Of a stretch of 64,000 bases of DNA, positions 41,323 through 50,491 are shown piece by piece. Each line of letters begins with the position of its first letter. Positions within the stretch are counted from its first letter, which is position 1. Location of the stretch: the NCBI GenBank assembly GCA_022448525.1, contig JAKVCX010000009.1, forward strand, positions 157,466 to 221,465, written 5' to 3'. Origin of the DNA: Tenacibaculum sp. (GTDB taxonomy: Bacteria; Bacteroidota; Bacteroidia; Flavobacteriales; Flavobacteriaceae). The notes beneath the pieces were generated by a model that saw nothing but the letters and a program-made list of their open reading frames with translations, had not been told where the DNA came from and ran no database searches. Both the position numbers and the translations under genes were made by a program.

Positions 41323-42627
41323 ATGTCTTTGAGAACAGAACAAACATTTTTTCTTGAGAATATTGAGGTCTTCAAAAAGCAATTATTAGCTTGGGGACAG
41401 CAATATGAAACGGTAGTGTTTTTAGATAGCAATAACTATGAACAAACTTATGGAAGTTATGATGCGGTTTTAGCTGTTGAAGAATTTACTTCTATTAAAA
41501 CTGATTATTTTGATGCTTTTGAACAATTGAAAGAATATCAATCTTACACAAAAGATTATTTGTTCGGTTATCTTTCTTATGATCTAAAAAACGACAGAGA
41601 GAATTTATTCTCAAATAATTTTGATGGATTAGGTTTTCCTGATTTATATTTCTTTCAGCCACAAAAGATAATTTTCATTAAAGGAAATGAAGTAGTGTTA
41701 TCGTACCTAAGAATGGTTGATGACGAAATTGAAGATGACTTTCAACAAATTATAAATGGTGAATTTGATATTGATGATTCTAATAAGTCTGAAGGTTTAA
41801 AAGTAAAACTTAGAATTCATAAAGACGAATATCGAGAAAAGGTCACTAAGGTAATTGACCATATCAAAAGAGGAGATATTTACGAAGCGAATTTTTGTCA
41901 GGAATTTTATGTGGAAAACGCGCAAATAAATCCGATAGATACTTATAGACACTTAAATAGAATTTCTCAGCCACCATTTGCAACATTCTTTAAGAACGAT
42001 GAATTATATTTATTATCAGCATCACCTGAAAGATATATAAGAAAAGAAGGTTGTAAAATTATTTCGCAACCTATTAAGGGAACAGCGAAACGATTTGTAG
42101 AACCTGTTGAAGATGAAAAAGCAGTTTTTGATTTAGCGCGTGATGAAAAAGAACGTTCCGAGAATGTTATGATAGTTGATTTGGTTCGAAATGACCTATC
42201 AAGAACAGCAAAAAAAGGAACTGTAAGAGTTGAAGAGCTTTGTAAAGTATACTCATTTAAACAAGTTCATCAATTAATTTCTACTGTAGTTTCTGAAATT
42301 AATGATGATGTGCATCCTGTAGATGTTATTCGTGATACTTTTCCAATGGGAAGTATGACAGGAGCTCCGAAAATTTCTGCGATGGAAATTATTGAAGAAT
42401 TAGAGGAAACCAAAAGAGGTTTATATTCTGGTAGTGTCGGTTATTTTACTCCTGATGGAGATTTTGATTTTAATGTTGTTATCAGAAGTATTTTATATAA
42501 CGAAGAAAAAAAGTATATTTCTTATTCCGTAGGAGGAGCGATAACAGCCAAGTCTACGCCAGATAAAGAATATGAAGAATGCTTGTTAAAAGCGAAAGCA
42601 ATGAAATACGTGCTAACTAACTCTTAA
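41323..42627 (+). CDS. pabB: Aminodeoxychorismate synthase component I (chorismate-binding)
   Basis: A 434-residue chorismate-utilising enzyme. The chorismate-binding half (about 165-434) includes SQPIKGTAKR at 248-257 and MTGAPKISAMEIIEELE. The PIKGT lysine (K252) is the known mark of aminodeoxychorismate synthase, where TrpE has PIAGT, so PabB is preferred over anthranilate synthase. It would convert chorismate to aminodeoxychorismate for folate, with ammonia from a PabA partner not seen here. First gene of an apparent operon with a hydrolase, tilS and dsbD (gaps 12, 2, 24). A leaderless transcript is possible because the only -7-like box abuts the ATG. Confidence 0.88.
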   Translation: MSLRTEQTFFLENIEVFKKQLLAWGQQYETVVFLDSNNYEQTYGSYDAVLAVEEFTSIKTDYFDAFEQLKEYQSYTKDYLFGYLSYDLKNDRENLFSNNFDGLGFPDLYFFQPQKIIFIKGNEVVLSYLRMVDDEIEDDFQQIINGEFDIDDSNKSEGLKVKLRIHKDEYREKVTKVIDHIKRGDIYEANFCQEFYVENAQINPIDTYRHLNRISQPPFATFFKNDELYLLSASPERYIRKEGCKIISQPIKGTAKRFVEPVEDEKAVFDLARDEKERSENVMIVDLVRNDLSRTAKKGTVRVEELCKVYSFKQVHQLISTVVSEINDDVHPVDVIRDTFPMGSMTGAPKISAMEIIEELEETKRGLYSGSVGYFTPDGDFDFNVVIRSILYNEEKKYISYSVGGAITAKSTPDKEYEECLLKAKAMKYVLTNS

Positions 42628-42639
42628 ATCATTAAAAGA

Positions 42640-43464
42640 ATGACTCATCAAACTCTTAATTTCGAATTTCATAAAACAAATTTCTTTGGTCAATATTGGA
42701 GATCAGAAGAAGTGAAGTCGGTTGTATTAATTTTACATGGTTTAGGAGAACATTCAGGAAGGTTTACTGAAGTTGCAGAAAACCTGGTTAATAATGGATA
42801 CGGTGTAATTGCCTTCGATCATTTTGGTCATGGAAAAACTTCTGGGAAAAGAGGTCATAATCCAGGTTATGAGTATGTTTTAGATAGCATTGGGCAGTTT
42901 ATTCAGAAAACAAAGGAATTGTTTGAGAATAAAGATATATTCCTATATGGCCATTCGATGGGTGGTAACGCTGTGCTAAACTATATGTTGTCAAGAGATA
43001 GTCAGGTGAAAGGAGTTATTGCTACAAGTGCATTTTTAAAATTAGCGTTTCAACCACCAGGATGGAAATTATTTTTTGGAAAGCTAATTCAGAAGATAGC
43101 TCCTTCTGTTACTTTAGATAATGAAGTGAACTCTTCATCCATATCGAGAGATCCAGAAGAGGTAAAGAGATATGAAAACGATTCGTTGGTACATAATCGA
43201 GTTAGCCCGAACTTTTCCTTGTCATTCATCGAAAGAGGAGCGTGGGCTATCGAAAATGCAAACCTATTAAAAAAACCTATTTTACTTTTACATGGTACCG
43301 ATGATAAACTGATAAGTTGTGAAGGTTCAAAAGAATTTGCAGCTAATAATGCAGATAATGTTACATTGAAATTATACGATGGAGGATATCATGAGTTACA
43401 CAATGATTTTTGCAAACAAGAAGTTATTGGAGATGTTATTTCATGGCTAAATGCAAATAGTTAA
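42640..43464 (+). CDS. Alpha/beta hydrolase, monoacylglycerol-lipase type
   Basis: A 274-residue soluble alpha/beta hydrolase. It has the oxyanion loop LILHGLGEHSGR (30-41), the nucleophile elbow GHSMGG with S106, an acid in HGTDDKLIS and a histidine in GGYHELHND. The HGLGEHSGRF pattern and the overall length are typical of the monoacylglycerol-lipase/lysophospholipase (PldB-like, COG2267) group. It probably hydrolyses monoacylglycerols, lysophospholipids or related esters. No signal peptide, so cytoplasmic. Sits between pabB and tilS in the same operon, without an obvious metabolic link to either. Confidence 0.87.
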   Translation: MTHQTLNFEFHKTNFFGQYWRSEEVKSVVLILHGLGEHSGRFTEVAENLVNNGYGVIAFDHFGHGKTSGKRGHNPGYEYVLDSIGQFIQKTKELFENKDIFLYGHSMGGNAVLNYMLSRDSQVKGVIATSAFLKLAFQPPGWKLFFGKLIQKIAPSVTLDNEVNSSSISRDPEEVKRYENDSLVHNRVSPNFSLSFIERGAWAIENANLLKKPILLLHGTDDKLISCEGSKEFAANNADNVTLKLYDGGYHELHNDFCKQEVIGDVISWLNANS

Positions 43465-43466
43465 TT

Positions 43467-44780
43467 GTGTTACTAGAACGATTTAAAGAACATTTTTCAA
43501 GTGACTTTTATTTTATAAAAGGTAAAAGTGTTTTAGTAGCAACCTCGGGAGGTGTTGATAGTGTTGTATTGGTTCAATTATTATATTCATTAGGAGTAAA
43601 TATTGTTTTAGCACATTGCAATTTTCAATTAAGAGGAGAGAATAGTGATTTAGATGAGTCGTTGGTAAGGAAGCTAGGAGAGGAGTTGAGTGTGGAAACA
43701 CATGTTAAGAGTTTTAATACGAGTGAAATAGCCGAAGAAAAAAAGTTGTCAATTCAAATTGCAGCTAGAAATCTTCGATATAATTGGTTCTTTGAAATAT
43801 GTGAAAATCATAATATTGATTTTATTGCGACCGCTCATCATGCAGATGATAACCTTGAAACGTTTTTAATTAATCTTTCAAGAGGTTCAGGTTTAGATGG
43901 TTTGTTAGGAATTCCTGCGAAAAATGGAAACATCATTAGACCGTTGCTGCCATTTTCAAAAGAGGAAATAATAGCCTATGCAAAAAAAGAAAACTTGGCA
44001 TGGAGAGAAGATGAGTCAAATGAAGAAACGAAGTATACTCGTAATAAAATCAGACATCAGGTTATTCCTGTTTTAAAATCATTAAATCCGAGTTTATTAA
44101 AGAATTTTGGAAATACAATAAATCATTTAAGCGAAAGTCGAAATATTATTGATGAGAAAGTCGAAGAGATTTCAAAAGAAATTATAAAAAAAGAAGGTGA
44201 TTTAGTAAAAATTGACATAGACAAAATGTTAAAATTGTCGAATTCGAAAGCTTTCTTATACGAAATTTTAAAAGACTATAATTTCACAGAATGGAATAAT
44301 GTTTTTGAGCTTTTACAAACTCAATCAGGAAAAATAATACGTTCAAAATCACATGAATTACTCAAAGATAGAGGCTTTTTACTATTGAGAGAAATTAAAT
44401 TAAAACTAGAAGGAAAAACAAGATATTATATTGAGGAGGACACTAAAGAAATTGTCGAACCCATAAAAATATCTTTAAAAAATACAGATAAAAAACGGAC
44501 AGTGTCTAAAAATTATGTTTTAGTTAACAAAAATTTAGTAACTTTCCCAATAATTTTAAGAAAATGGGAGGAGGGAGACTTCTTCTATCCAACTGGGATG
44601 ATTGGCAAAAAAAAAGTTAGCAAGTTTTTTAAAGACGAAAAACTTTCTAAATTTAAAAAAGAACAAACTTGGTTACTTTGCAATGCTAAAAATGAAATCA
44701 TTTGGATAGTAGGAATGAGACCTGATAGAAGATTTTCTATTGATTCCTCAACATCAAACATTTTACAAATTAGTATATAA
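43467..44780 (+). CDS. tilS: tRNA(Ile)-lysidine synthase
   Basis: A 437-residue protein. The PP-loop motif SGGVDS (27-32) and the following LAHCNFQLRGENSD and ATAHHADDNLET are characteristic of TilS. The C-terminal TilS domain ends with the RPDRRFSIDSSTSNILQI-type region. The enzyme attaches lysine to C34 of the tRNA that reads AUA, so it is essential for isoleucine decoding. The start is GTG at 43467, 2 bases after the upstream stop; there is no ATG nearby in frame, so the GTG is preferred and the two genes are likely coupled. Confidence 0.95.
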   Translation: MLLERFKEHFSSDFYFIKGKSVLVATSGGVDSVVLVQLLYSLGVNIVLAHCNFQLRGENSDLDESLVRKLGEELSVETHVKSFNTSEIAEEKKLSIQIAARNLRYNWFFEICENHNIDFIATAHHADDNLETFLINLSRGSGLDGLLGIPAKNGNIIRPLLPFSKEEIIAYAKKENLAWREDESNEETKYTRNKIRHQVIPVLKSLNPSLLKNFGNTINHLSESRNIIDEKVEEISKEIIKKEGDLVKIDIDKMLKLSNSKAFLYEILKDYNFTEWNNVFELLQTQSGKIIRSKSHELLKDRGFLLLREIKLKLEGKTRYYIEEDTKEIVEPIKISLKNTDKKRTVSKNYVLVNKNLVTFPIILRKWEEGDFFYPTGMIGKKKVSKFFKDEKLSKFKKEQTWLLCNAKNEIIWIVGMRPDRRFSIDSSTSNILQISI

Positions 44781-44804
44781 AATAACCCCAATACAATACA
44801 AACA

Positions 44805-46772
44805 ATGAAAAGAGTTATTACCTTACTTTTATTTATTTTTGGATTTGCTTTTACGGCCTACGCGCAAGATGAACCTGTAGAAGTAGAGACGTCAGTAAAG
44901 AAAATCTCAGACACTGAGTATGATTTAATTTTTAATGTTTACATAGAAGATGATTGGCATTTGTACTCTCAGTACAATCCAAAAGATGCATCTTTACCAA
45001 TGAGTATAAAACCTTCTGAAGGAGAAACTGGTTTTACAGTTGTTGGAAAAGCTCAAGAAAGTGAGACTACTACAGAATATAGCGAAATATGGGGAATGGA
45101 TGAAACTTTCTTTGTTGAGGAAGCTACATTAATTCAACGTATCAAATTAGATGATCCTACAATCACTCAGGTATCTTTAAATATTGAAGCACAAGTTTGT
45201 AAGGAGTTTTGTTTACCATATGATGACGACTTTACTTTCTCTTTAAATGGGGGAGAAGTTGTAGAAACTGTAGCAACAGTTACAGAAAAAGATGAGCAAA
45301 TTACTAATTCTTTAAAGTTAGATTTAAAAAATAAGGAGTTATTAGAATCTTCAACTGAAAGTGAAGAAAATAAAGGTAATTTATTAAATATATTCGTTCT
45401 TGGTTTCTTAGGAGGTTTAATCGCGTTTTTAACTCCTTGTGTATTCCCATTAATTCCATTGACAGTTTCATTTTTTAATAAGCAATCAGAAAAAAGATCT
45501 AAGGGAATTACAAATTCATTAATTTATGGATTTTTTATTGCTGCTATTTATGTAGGGTTAAGTTTACCATTCCATTTTGCAGATAGTTTAGATCCTGAAA
45601 TATTAAATACTATTTCGACGAACATGTGGTTAAACATTTTCTTCTTTATTGTATTAGTATTCTTTGCTGGTTCTTTCTTTGGTTTCTACACAATAACTTT
45701 ACCAAGTTCATGGAGTAGTAAAGCAGATAATGCTTCTGGTATTGGAGGTATTTTTGGAATCTTCTTCATGGCAATTACTTTAGCGATTGTATCATTCTCT
45801 TGTACAGGACCAATTTTAGGTTCGTTATTAGCAGGTTCTTTAACTTCTGATGGTGATCCAATGCAGTTAACTGCTGGTATGGGAGGTTTTGGAGTTGCAT
45901 TAGCTTTACCTTTTGCTTTCTTCGCATTATTCCCGAACTTATTGAAATCATTACCAAAATCAGGTTTCTGGATGAAAGCTGTTACTGTATTATTAGGATT
46001 TATTGAATTAGCATTAGCTTTCAAATTCTTATCAAATGCAGATTTAGTTGGAAATTGGGATATTCTTAAAAGAGAAATATTTATCGGAATTTGGATTTTC
46101 ATTACAGTTTTAGCTGCGTTATTCTTATTCGGTGTAATCAAATTCCCAGGAGGTCCAAAAGTTAAGAGAATTTCAGGATTAAGAATTATTTTAGGTTTAG
46201 CAGTATTAGGGTTTGCAGTTTATTTAGGTCCTGGTGTTACTAAAAAGCCAATGTGGAGTCAATCTTTATTAAGTGGTTTCGCTCCACCTCAATTCTACAG
46301 TATTTATGATTTAGATAATAATAAGTGTCCATTAGCTTTAAATTGTTTTAAAGATTTTGATGAAGGAATGGCTTATGCTAAGGAAGTTGGAAAGCCAGTA
46401 TTAGTTGACTTTACTGGGTGGGCTTGTGTGAACTGTAGAAAGATGGAAGAAAATGTTTGGAGTGAGAGCAGAATTTACAATACATTAAAAGATGATTACG
46501 TGTTAATTTCTTTATATGTTGATGATAATGAAAATGTATTACCTGCTGATGAGCAATTTGATTTTGTAAAGCCAAGTGGTAAAATTAAAAAGATTAGAAC
46601 ATACGGTGAAAAGTGGGCTACATTACAAACAGTAAACTTTAAGAATGCTTCTCAGCCATACTATGTGCAGTTAAGCCCAGATTTAGAAGTATTAAATACA
46701 CCACAACAGTATACTGATAAATTAACTTATTACAACTGGTTAAAAGAAGGTGTAAAACGTTATAAAGAATAA
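44805..46772 (+). CDS. dsbD: Thiol:disulfide interchange protein DsbD
   Basis: A 655-residue protein with all three DsbD modules. These are a signal peptide (about 1-20) and an N-terminal periplasmic alpha domain with C132/C136 (QVCKEFC). An eight-segment membrane core (about 195-500) has cysteines in FLTPCVFPL and VSFSCTGPI. A C-terminal thioredoxin-like domain carries WACVNC (CxxC) followed by RKMEENVW. DsbD passes electrons from cytoplasmic thioredoxin to periplasmic proteins. Two extra cysteines lie between the core and the Trx domain. Last gene of the operon; ends at a bidirectional terminator. Confidence 0.95.
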   Translation: MKRVITLLLFIFGFAFTAYAQDEPVEVETSVKKISDTEYDLIFNVYIEDDWHLYSQYNPKDASLPMSIKPSEGETGFTVVGKAQESETTTEYSEIWGMDETFFVEEATLIQRIKLDDPTITQVSLNIEAQVCKEFCLPYDDDFTFSLNGGEVVETVATVTEKDEQITNSLKLDLKNKELLESSTESEENKGNLLNIFVLGFLGGLIAFLTPCVFPLIPLTVSFFNKQSEKRSKGITNSLIYGFFIAAIYVGLSLPFHFADSLDPEILNTISTNMWLNIFFFIVLVFFAGSFFGFYTITLPSSWSSKADNASGIGGIFGIFFMAITLAIVSFSCTGPILGSLLAGSLTSDGDPMQLTAGMGGFGVALALPFAFFALFPNLLKSLPKSGFWMKAVTVLLGFIELALAFKFLSNADLVGNWDILKREIFIGIWIFITVLAALFLFGVIKFPGGPKVKRISGLRIILGLAVLGFAVYLGPGVTKKPMWSQSLLSGFAPPQFYSIYDLDNNKCPLALNCFKDFDEGMAYAKEVGKPVLVDFTGWACVNCRKMEENVWSESRIYNTLKDDYVLISLYVDDNENVLPADEQFDFVKPSGKIKKIRTYGEKWATLQTVNFKNASQPYYVQLSPDLEVLNTPQQYTDKLTYYNWLKEGVKRYKE

Positions 46773-46796
46773 CATTTATAAAAAAGTTATATAGAT

Positions 46797-46826
46797 AAAA
46801 AGATCATTCGTAAGAATGATCTTTTT
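46797..46826. terminator. Bidirectional terminator between dsbD and the nuclease gene
   Basis: Perfect 13-base stem (46797-46809 with 46814-46826), loop GTAA, A-run on one side and T-run on the other. Lies between convergent genes. Confidence 0.9.
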
Positions 46827-46857
46827 TTTATTTACTGAATTAAAGTTGAATTATAGA

Positions 46858-47673
46858 TTATCGAAATGACCAGTTTTTATAATTCGTTGATGATTCGAGT
46901 TCGTTCTCAATTTCATCTGGAAGTTCTTTAAAGAAATCAATGCCAGTTTTTTGTTCTAATTCATCAACAGAGATAACAAAATCATAAAGTGGTTTATTAC
47001 TTTCTTCATGAGGTAATAAAAATGCGATAGCTTTAACTTCTGGTTGGGTATAATCTAATAAAACTTTATAGAAGTATTTAGGTACAGTTACCTTCTCTTT
47101 ACCAATTGAATTTAGATTATTATCCGTTAAAATTCCCCCAGTAACAACATATAGATGATCGTATTTTTTTGTCCAGTACCTTACTTTTTGTTCTAACTTA
47201 TTCCAAATTCCAGAATTAAATTCATGTTTTTGTGGAGAAATATTAGAAGTATAAAAGGTTTCTTCAAAAGCTTCTTTTGATAATTTTCTATCAGCAGCAG
47301 GACAAAGGTGTCCGCGATCATAGCCAGAACGTTTATAATTTCTCCAATCTGCGGATTTAGTCATAACCTTTGGGTCTTCGATAAAAAATGGACGTTTAAA
47401 ATTAGTATAAACTATATCATTTTTGTGTAAGGAATATGCAACCCATTCGGCTTGTTCATGTTTTTCACTATACGATAAGGTGAAATGATTGTGTTTAATA
47501 ATTTGTTGAGTAGTAGAGCTAGGAAGAAAGTTGAAAGTATTAAAGCCTTGCTTTTTTTCAACTTGATTTACTTCCTTTTTTTTAGAGTCTGTATCTGTTT
47601 TTTGCTCTAAGTAATAATTGTAAAATAAAACTGCGCTTAATATAAGCGCAGCTATGATTCTTTTTTTATTCAC
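46858..47673 (-). CDS. DNA/RNA non-specific endonuclease (NUC1 family)
   Basis: A 271-residue protein. An N-terminal hydrophobic segment (about 5-21) is a signal or anchor. A lysine-rich spacer (25-42) follows, then the His-Me-finger nuclease domain (about 55-260) with DRGH at 119-122 (catalytic H122), and a metal-binding region with N144 and N153 in SNISPQKHEFNSGIW. It should cut single- and double-stranded DNA and RNA using a magnesium ion, in the periplasm or outside the cell, for nutrient scavenging or DNA clearance. Start overlaps the end of the thioesterase gene by 8 bases. Last gene of the operon. Confidence 0.93.
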   Translation of the reverse strand: MNKKRIIAALILSAVLFYNYYLEQKTDTDSKKKEVNQVEKKQGFNTFNFLPSSTTQQIIKHNHFTLSYSEKHEQAEWVAYSLHKNDIVYTNFKRPFFIEDPKVMTKSADWRNYKRSGYDRGHLCPAADRKLSKEAFEETFYTSNISPQKHEFNSGIWNKLEQKVRYWTKKYDHLYVVTGGILTDNNLNSIGKEKVTVPKYFYKVLLDYTQPEVKAIAFLLPHEESNKPLYDFVISVDELEQKTGIDFFKELPDEIENELESSTNYKNWSFR

Positions 47674-48112
47674 TTTTCAAAAGTATTTCTTTAAAGTCTT
47701 CCGTGCGTTCAGCATCGTTGAAAATTTGTTGGAACTTTGCAGGAGGAACGGTTAATTTACGTTTTGTTAAATCTAACCAAGCTCCATAAACATTAATTAT
47801 AGCCGATAATTTTCCTTTACTATTGAATACTTCATGTTGGATTTTCCAACGTTCTCCTTTAGCTGATAATCCAGTAATTTTTAAATTTACTGATATATCT
47901 TCTCCTAAATGTATTTCTTTTAAAAACTTTGTGTTCTCTTCAAATAAAATTGGACCAACTTTTTCTTTCGTAAAGTCATGAATAGTAATTCCGAATTTAT
48001 TAAAAAAACGTAAACGCGCTTCTGCGGCATAATCATTATAAGCTGTATGACGCATGTGTATATTAGCATCGAAATCAGCCCACCTTGTGGTAAATTGTAC
48101 TGTGAAATTCAT
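47666..48112 (-). CDS. Acyl-CoA thioesterase, hotdog-fold (4HBT family)
   Basis: A 148-residue single hotdog domain of the YbgC/4HBT type, normal length. The N terminus reads TRWADFDANIHMRHTAYNDY, placing the catalytic aspartate at about D15 within the DFDANIHM region where relatives have D-x-D-x-x-x-H-x-x-N. It should hydrolyse acyl-CoA thioesters; the chain length is not predictable. No signal peptide. It follows the OppC-like gene by 34 bases and overlaps the nuclease by 8 bases, so it is in the same operon, though with no obvious shared pathway. Confidence 0.88.
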   Translation of the reverse strand: MNFTVQFTTRWADFDANIHMRHTAYNDYAAEARLRFFNKFGITIHDFTKEKVGPILFEENTKFLKEIHLGEDISVNLKITGLSAKGERWKIQHEVFNSKGKLSAIINVYGAWLDLTKRKLTVPPAKFQQIFNDAERTEDFKEILLKSE

Positions 48113-48146
48113 GAGTTATTTTTGATGAAGTAGCGAAATTACGAAC

Positions 48147-49223
48147 TTAAGCTTTTACATCCAACGCATCTCTTAGTGAATTTCCTAGCAGCATAAAAGC
48201 CATCACTAAACTCATAATTGCAAAACCTGGAGCTAAAGCTAAAAAAGGCTTACCTAAAATAATATAGTTATAGTGATTCTTAATAATTGCTCCCCAAGAT
48301 GGAGTAGGAGGTTGAGCTCCAATTCCTAGAAAGCTTAATCCACTTTCGATTAAAATTGCAGCTGCAAAATTCGCGGCAGAAATAACAATGATAGGAGCCA
48401 AAATATTGGGCAAAATATGTTTGAAAATTATTCTGGAATGTGAATAACCTAAAGCTTTAGCAGCTTCTATATATTGTTGTTGTTTTGTTGTGATTACTTG
48501 TCCTCTAACAATTCTTGCAACTTCAACCCACATGGTTAGTCCAACGGCAATAAAAACTTGCCAAAATCCTTTTCCTAATGTTAGTGTAATAGCAATTACT
48601 AATAATAAGGTTGGAATGGACCAAGTAATGTTAGTTAACCACATGACAAACGTATCTATTTTTCCTCCAAAATAACCTGCAATTGCGCCTATCGGAATAC
48701 CAATAAGTAATGAAATTAGAACAGCGATAAAGCCTATTGAAAAAGAGATTCTAGTACCTATTAAAATTCTACTCAGTAAATCTCGGCCAAATTTATCCGT
48801 TCCCAATAGAAAGGTTTTCTCCGAGATAAAATTTTCTGGATTATTTTGAAAAATTTCTAATTTGAAATCTTTTACTGAACCGTCATATTTTTTTATTGAT
48901 AATAGTTCTTCGGAAACTTCATAGGAAATGATTGGAATTTCATTAGAAGATGCTTCTTTTCCATTGAATAAAATTGAAATCCAAGTGTTAGACTTTTTAT
49001 TTTGTTCGTCAGGTAATGTTAACATTTTAGTAGAAAAACCTGGATCTTTAGAATGAATTTCAATATGCATTTGATTCGCTGAATTCGAATTATCAGGAGC
49101 AAGTACATAGCAAAACAGGGCGACTAATCCACATAAAATAATGTAGGAAAAACTAAAAAGTCCAGTTTTGTTTTTCTTGAACTTTCGAAGTGTTAAATTC
49201 CAAAGTGAATTAGATGATTTCAT
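48147..49223 (-). CDS. ABC transporter permease, OppC/DppC type
   Basis: A 358-residue permease. One N-terminal membrane segment (about 23-42) is followed by a loop of about 85 residues, then LLGTDKFGRDLLSRIL, five further membrane segments and the ATPase-contact (EAA) motif EAAKALGYSHSRIIFKHILPN near residues 252-272. This is the inner-membrane component of a di/oligopeptide importer. The OppB partner, binding protein and ATPases are not in the window, as is common when these genes are scattered in Bacteroidota. The long loop after segment 1 is larger than in E. coli OppC and would be periplasmic. Gap of 2 bases to the MscS gene upstream. Confidence 0.92.
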   Translation of the reverse strand: MKSSNSLWNLTLRKFKKNKTGLFSFSYIILCGLVALFCYVLAPDNSNSANQMHIEIHSKDPGFSTKMLTLPDEQNKKSNTWISILFNGKEASSNEIPIISYEVSEELLSIKKYDGSVKDFKLEIFQNNPENFISEKTFLLGTDKFGRDLLSRILIGTRISFSIGFIAVLISLLIGIPIGAIAGYFGGKIDTFVMWLTNITWSIPTLLLVIAITLTLGKGFWQVFIAVGLTMWVEVARIVRGQVITTKQQQYIEAAKALGYSHSRIIFKHILPNILAPIIVISAANFAAAILIESGLSFLGIGAQPPTPSWGAIIKNHYNYIILGKPFLALAPGFAIMSLVMAFMLLGNSLRDALDVKA

Positions 49224-49225
49224 TT

Positions 49226-50485
49226 TTAGTTGACACTTTTAAGTTGAGCTAAATCATTTCCTGTTGGTGATTCAAAAATTTCTAAATCAAAATAAGAAAC
49301 AGATGCACAAATATGATCAAAAATATCGGCAATAATTCGTTCATAAATTACCCATTCTTTGTTTGTGCTAAAGGCATATATCTCTAGAGGAATTCCTTTT
49401 GAAGTAGGAGTTAACTGACGTGTCATTAAGGTTAATTCTTTATTTATTTTCGGGTGTTGTTCCAAATATAAATCGATATACTTTCTAAATATCCCGAAAT
49501 TTGTGAGGTTTCTTCCGTTGATCAGAATTTTTTTATTTATGTTATTTTCGGAATTAAACCTTTCAATTTCATATGATTTTTCTTCTACATAAGAGCTTAT
49601 AAGTTCAATTCCCTTAAGTTTCTCTAAATCTTCACTAGAAACGAATTTTATGCTACTCATCTTAATAGAGACAGCACGTTTAATTCTTCTTCCTCCAGAA
49701 TTACTCATAGCTCTCCAGTTTTTAAAAGAATCAGAAATTAAGGAGTAAGTTGGAATACTAGTGATGGTATTATCAAAATTTTGAACGATAACTGAGGTTA
49801 AATTTATTTCGATAATATTTCCATCTGCTCCATATTTTTCCATGGTTATCCAATCTTGAAGTCTAACGGTATCGTAAACGGAAATTTGAATACTTGCAAC
49901 AAAGCCAAGAATAGCGTCCTTAAAAATTAACAGTAATACCGCAGAAAAAGCTCCCAGCGTTGTAAAGAAACGAGCTAAAGGTCTATCAGAAAGAATAGAG
50001 ATGCTTACAATTAAACCCACTAACCAAAGGAAAACCATAAATATTTGAACGTAACTTTCTAGTGGTTTGTCTTTAAATATTGTTAAGGTTCTTAAATAAT
50101 CTTTGATACTTGAAAGAATGCTTTTTATGAGTAAGATAAAACTAATGACAATACAAACGTTGATAATCTTTTTACCATAATTTAAAAGCTCTGGAAAATC
50201 GATGAAAATATAATCGAGAAAAGCATAGGTTATAATAAAAATTACAACTCTGGAAAGATTAAGAAATACCTTGTTTTTTATTAAAATATCATCAAACTCA
50301 GTCTTAGTTTTAGCAGCGATTTTGCGAATCATTTTACTTCCAAGTAATTTTACTATTCGGTAAATCAGATAACCTAAAATTGCTACGACAATTAAATTGC
50401 TGATTACATTTAGATACTCGGCAACTGTTTTGTCAATATTAAATGTGTTTGTAAAAAGGTTATAGAATAACTTTGTTGATTCCAT
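49226..50485 (-). CDS. Mechanosensitive channel, MscS family (YbdG-like)
   Basis: A 419-residue protein with five membrane segments (about 25-45, 72-92, 102-122, 143-163, 170-200). An MscS core follows, with the pore-lining and beta region recognised by LIFKDAILGFVASIQIS and VRLQDWITM. The C-terminal half (about 230-419) is the cytoplasmic vestibule. The length and N-terminal extension suit the YbdG/YnaI-like branch. Such channels open under membrane tension to release solutes. Co-transcribed with the queuosine-precursor transporter (6 bases upstream) and OppC (2 bases downstream). Confidence 0.92.
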   Translation of the reverse strand: MESTKLFYNLFTNTFNIDKTVAEYLNVISNLIVVAILGYLIYRIVKLLGSKMIRKIAAKTKTEFDDILIKNKVFLNLSRVVIFIITYAFLDYIFIDFPELLNYGKKIINVCIVISFILLIKSILSSIKDYLRTLTIFKDKPLESYVQIFMVFLWLVGLIVSISILSDRPLARFFTTLGAFSAVLLLIFKDAILGFVASIQISVYDTVRLQDWITMEKYGADGNIIEINLTSVIVQNFDNTITSIPTYSLISDSFKNWRAMSNSGGRRIKRAVSIKMSSIKFVSSEDLEKLKGIELISSYVEEKSYEIERFNSENNINKKILINGRNLTNFGIFRKYIDLYLEQHPKINKELTLMTRQLTPTSKGIPLEIYAFSTNKEWVIYERIIADIFDHICASVSYFDLEIFESPTGNDLAQLKSVN

Positions 50486-50491
50486 TTACAA

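Noticed and set aside
45686..46141. 151-residue open frame antisense to dsbD
   Set aside because: It is a low-complexity reading opposite the membrane core of dsbD, whose repeated hydrophobic codons leave the reverse frame open.
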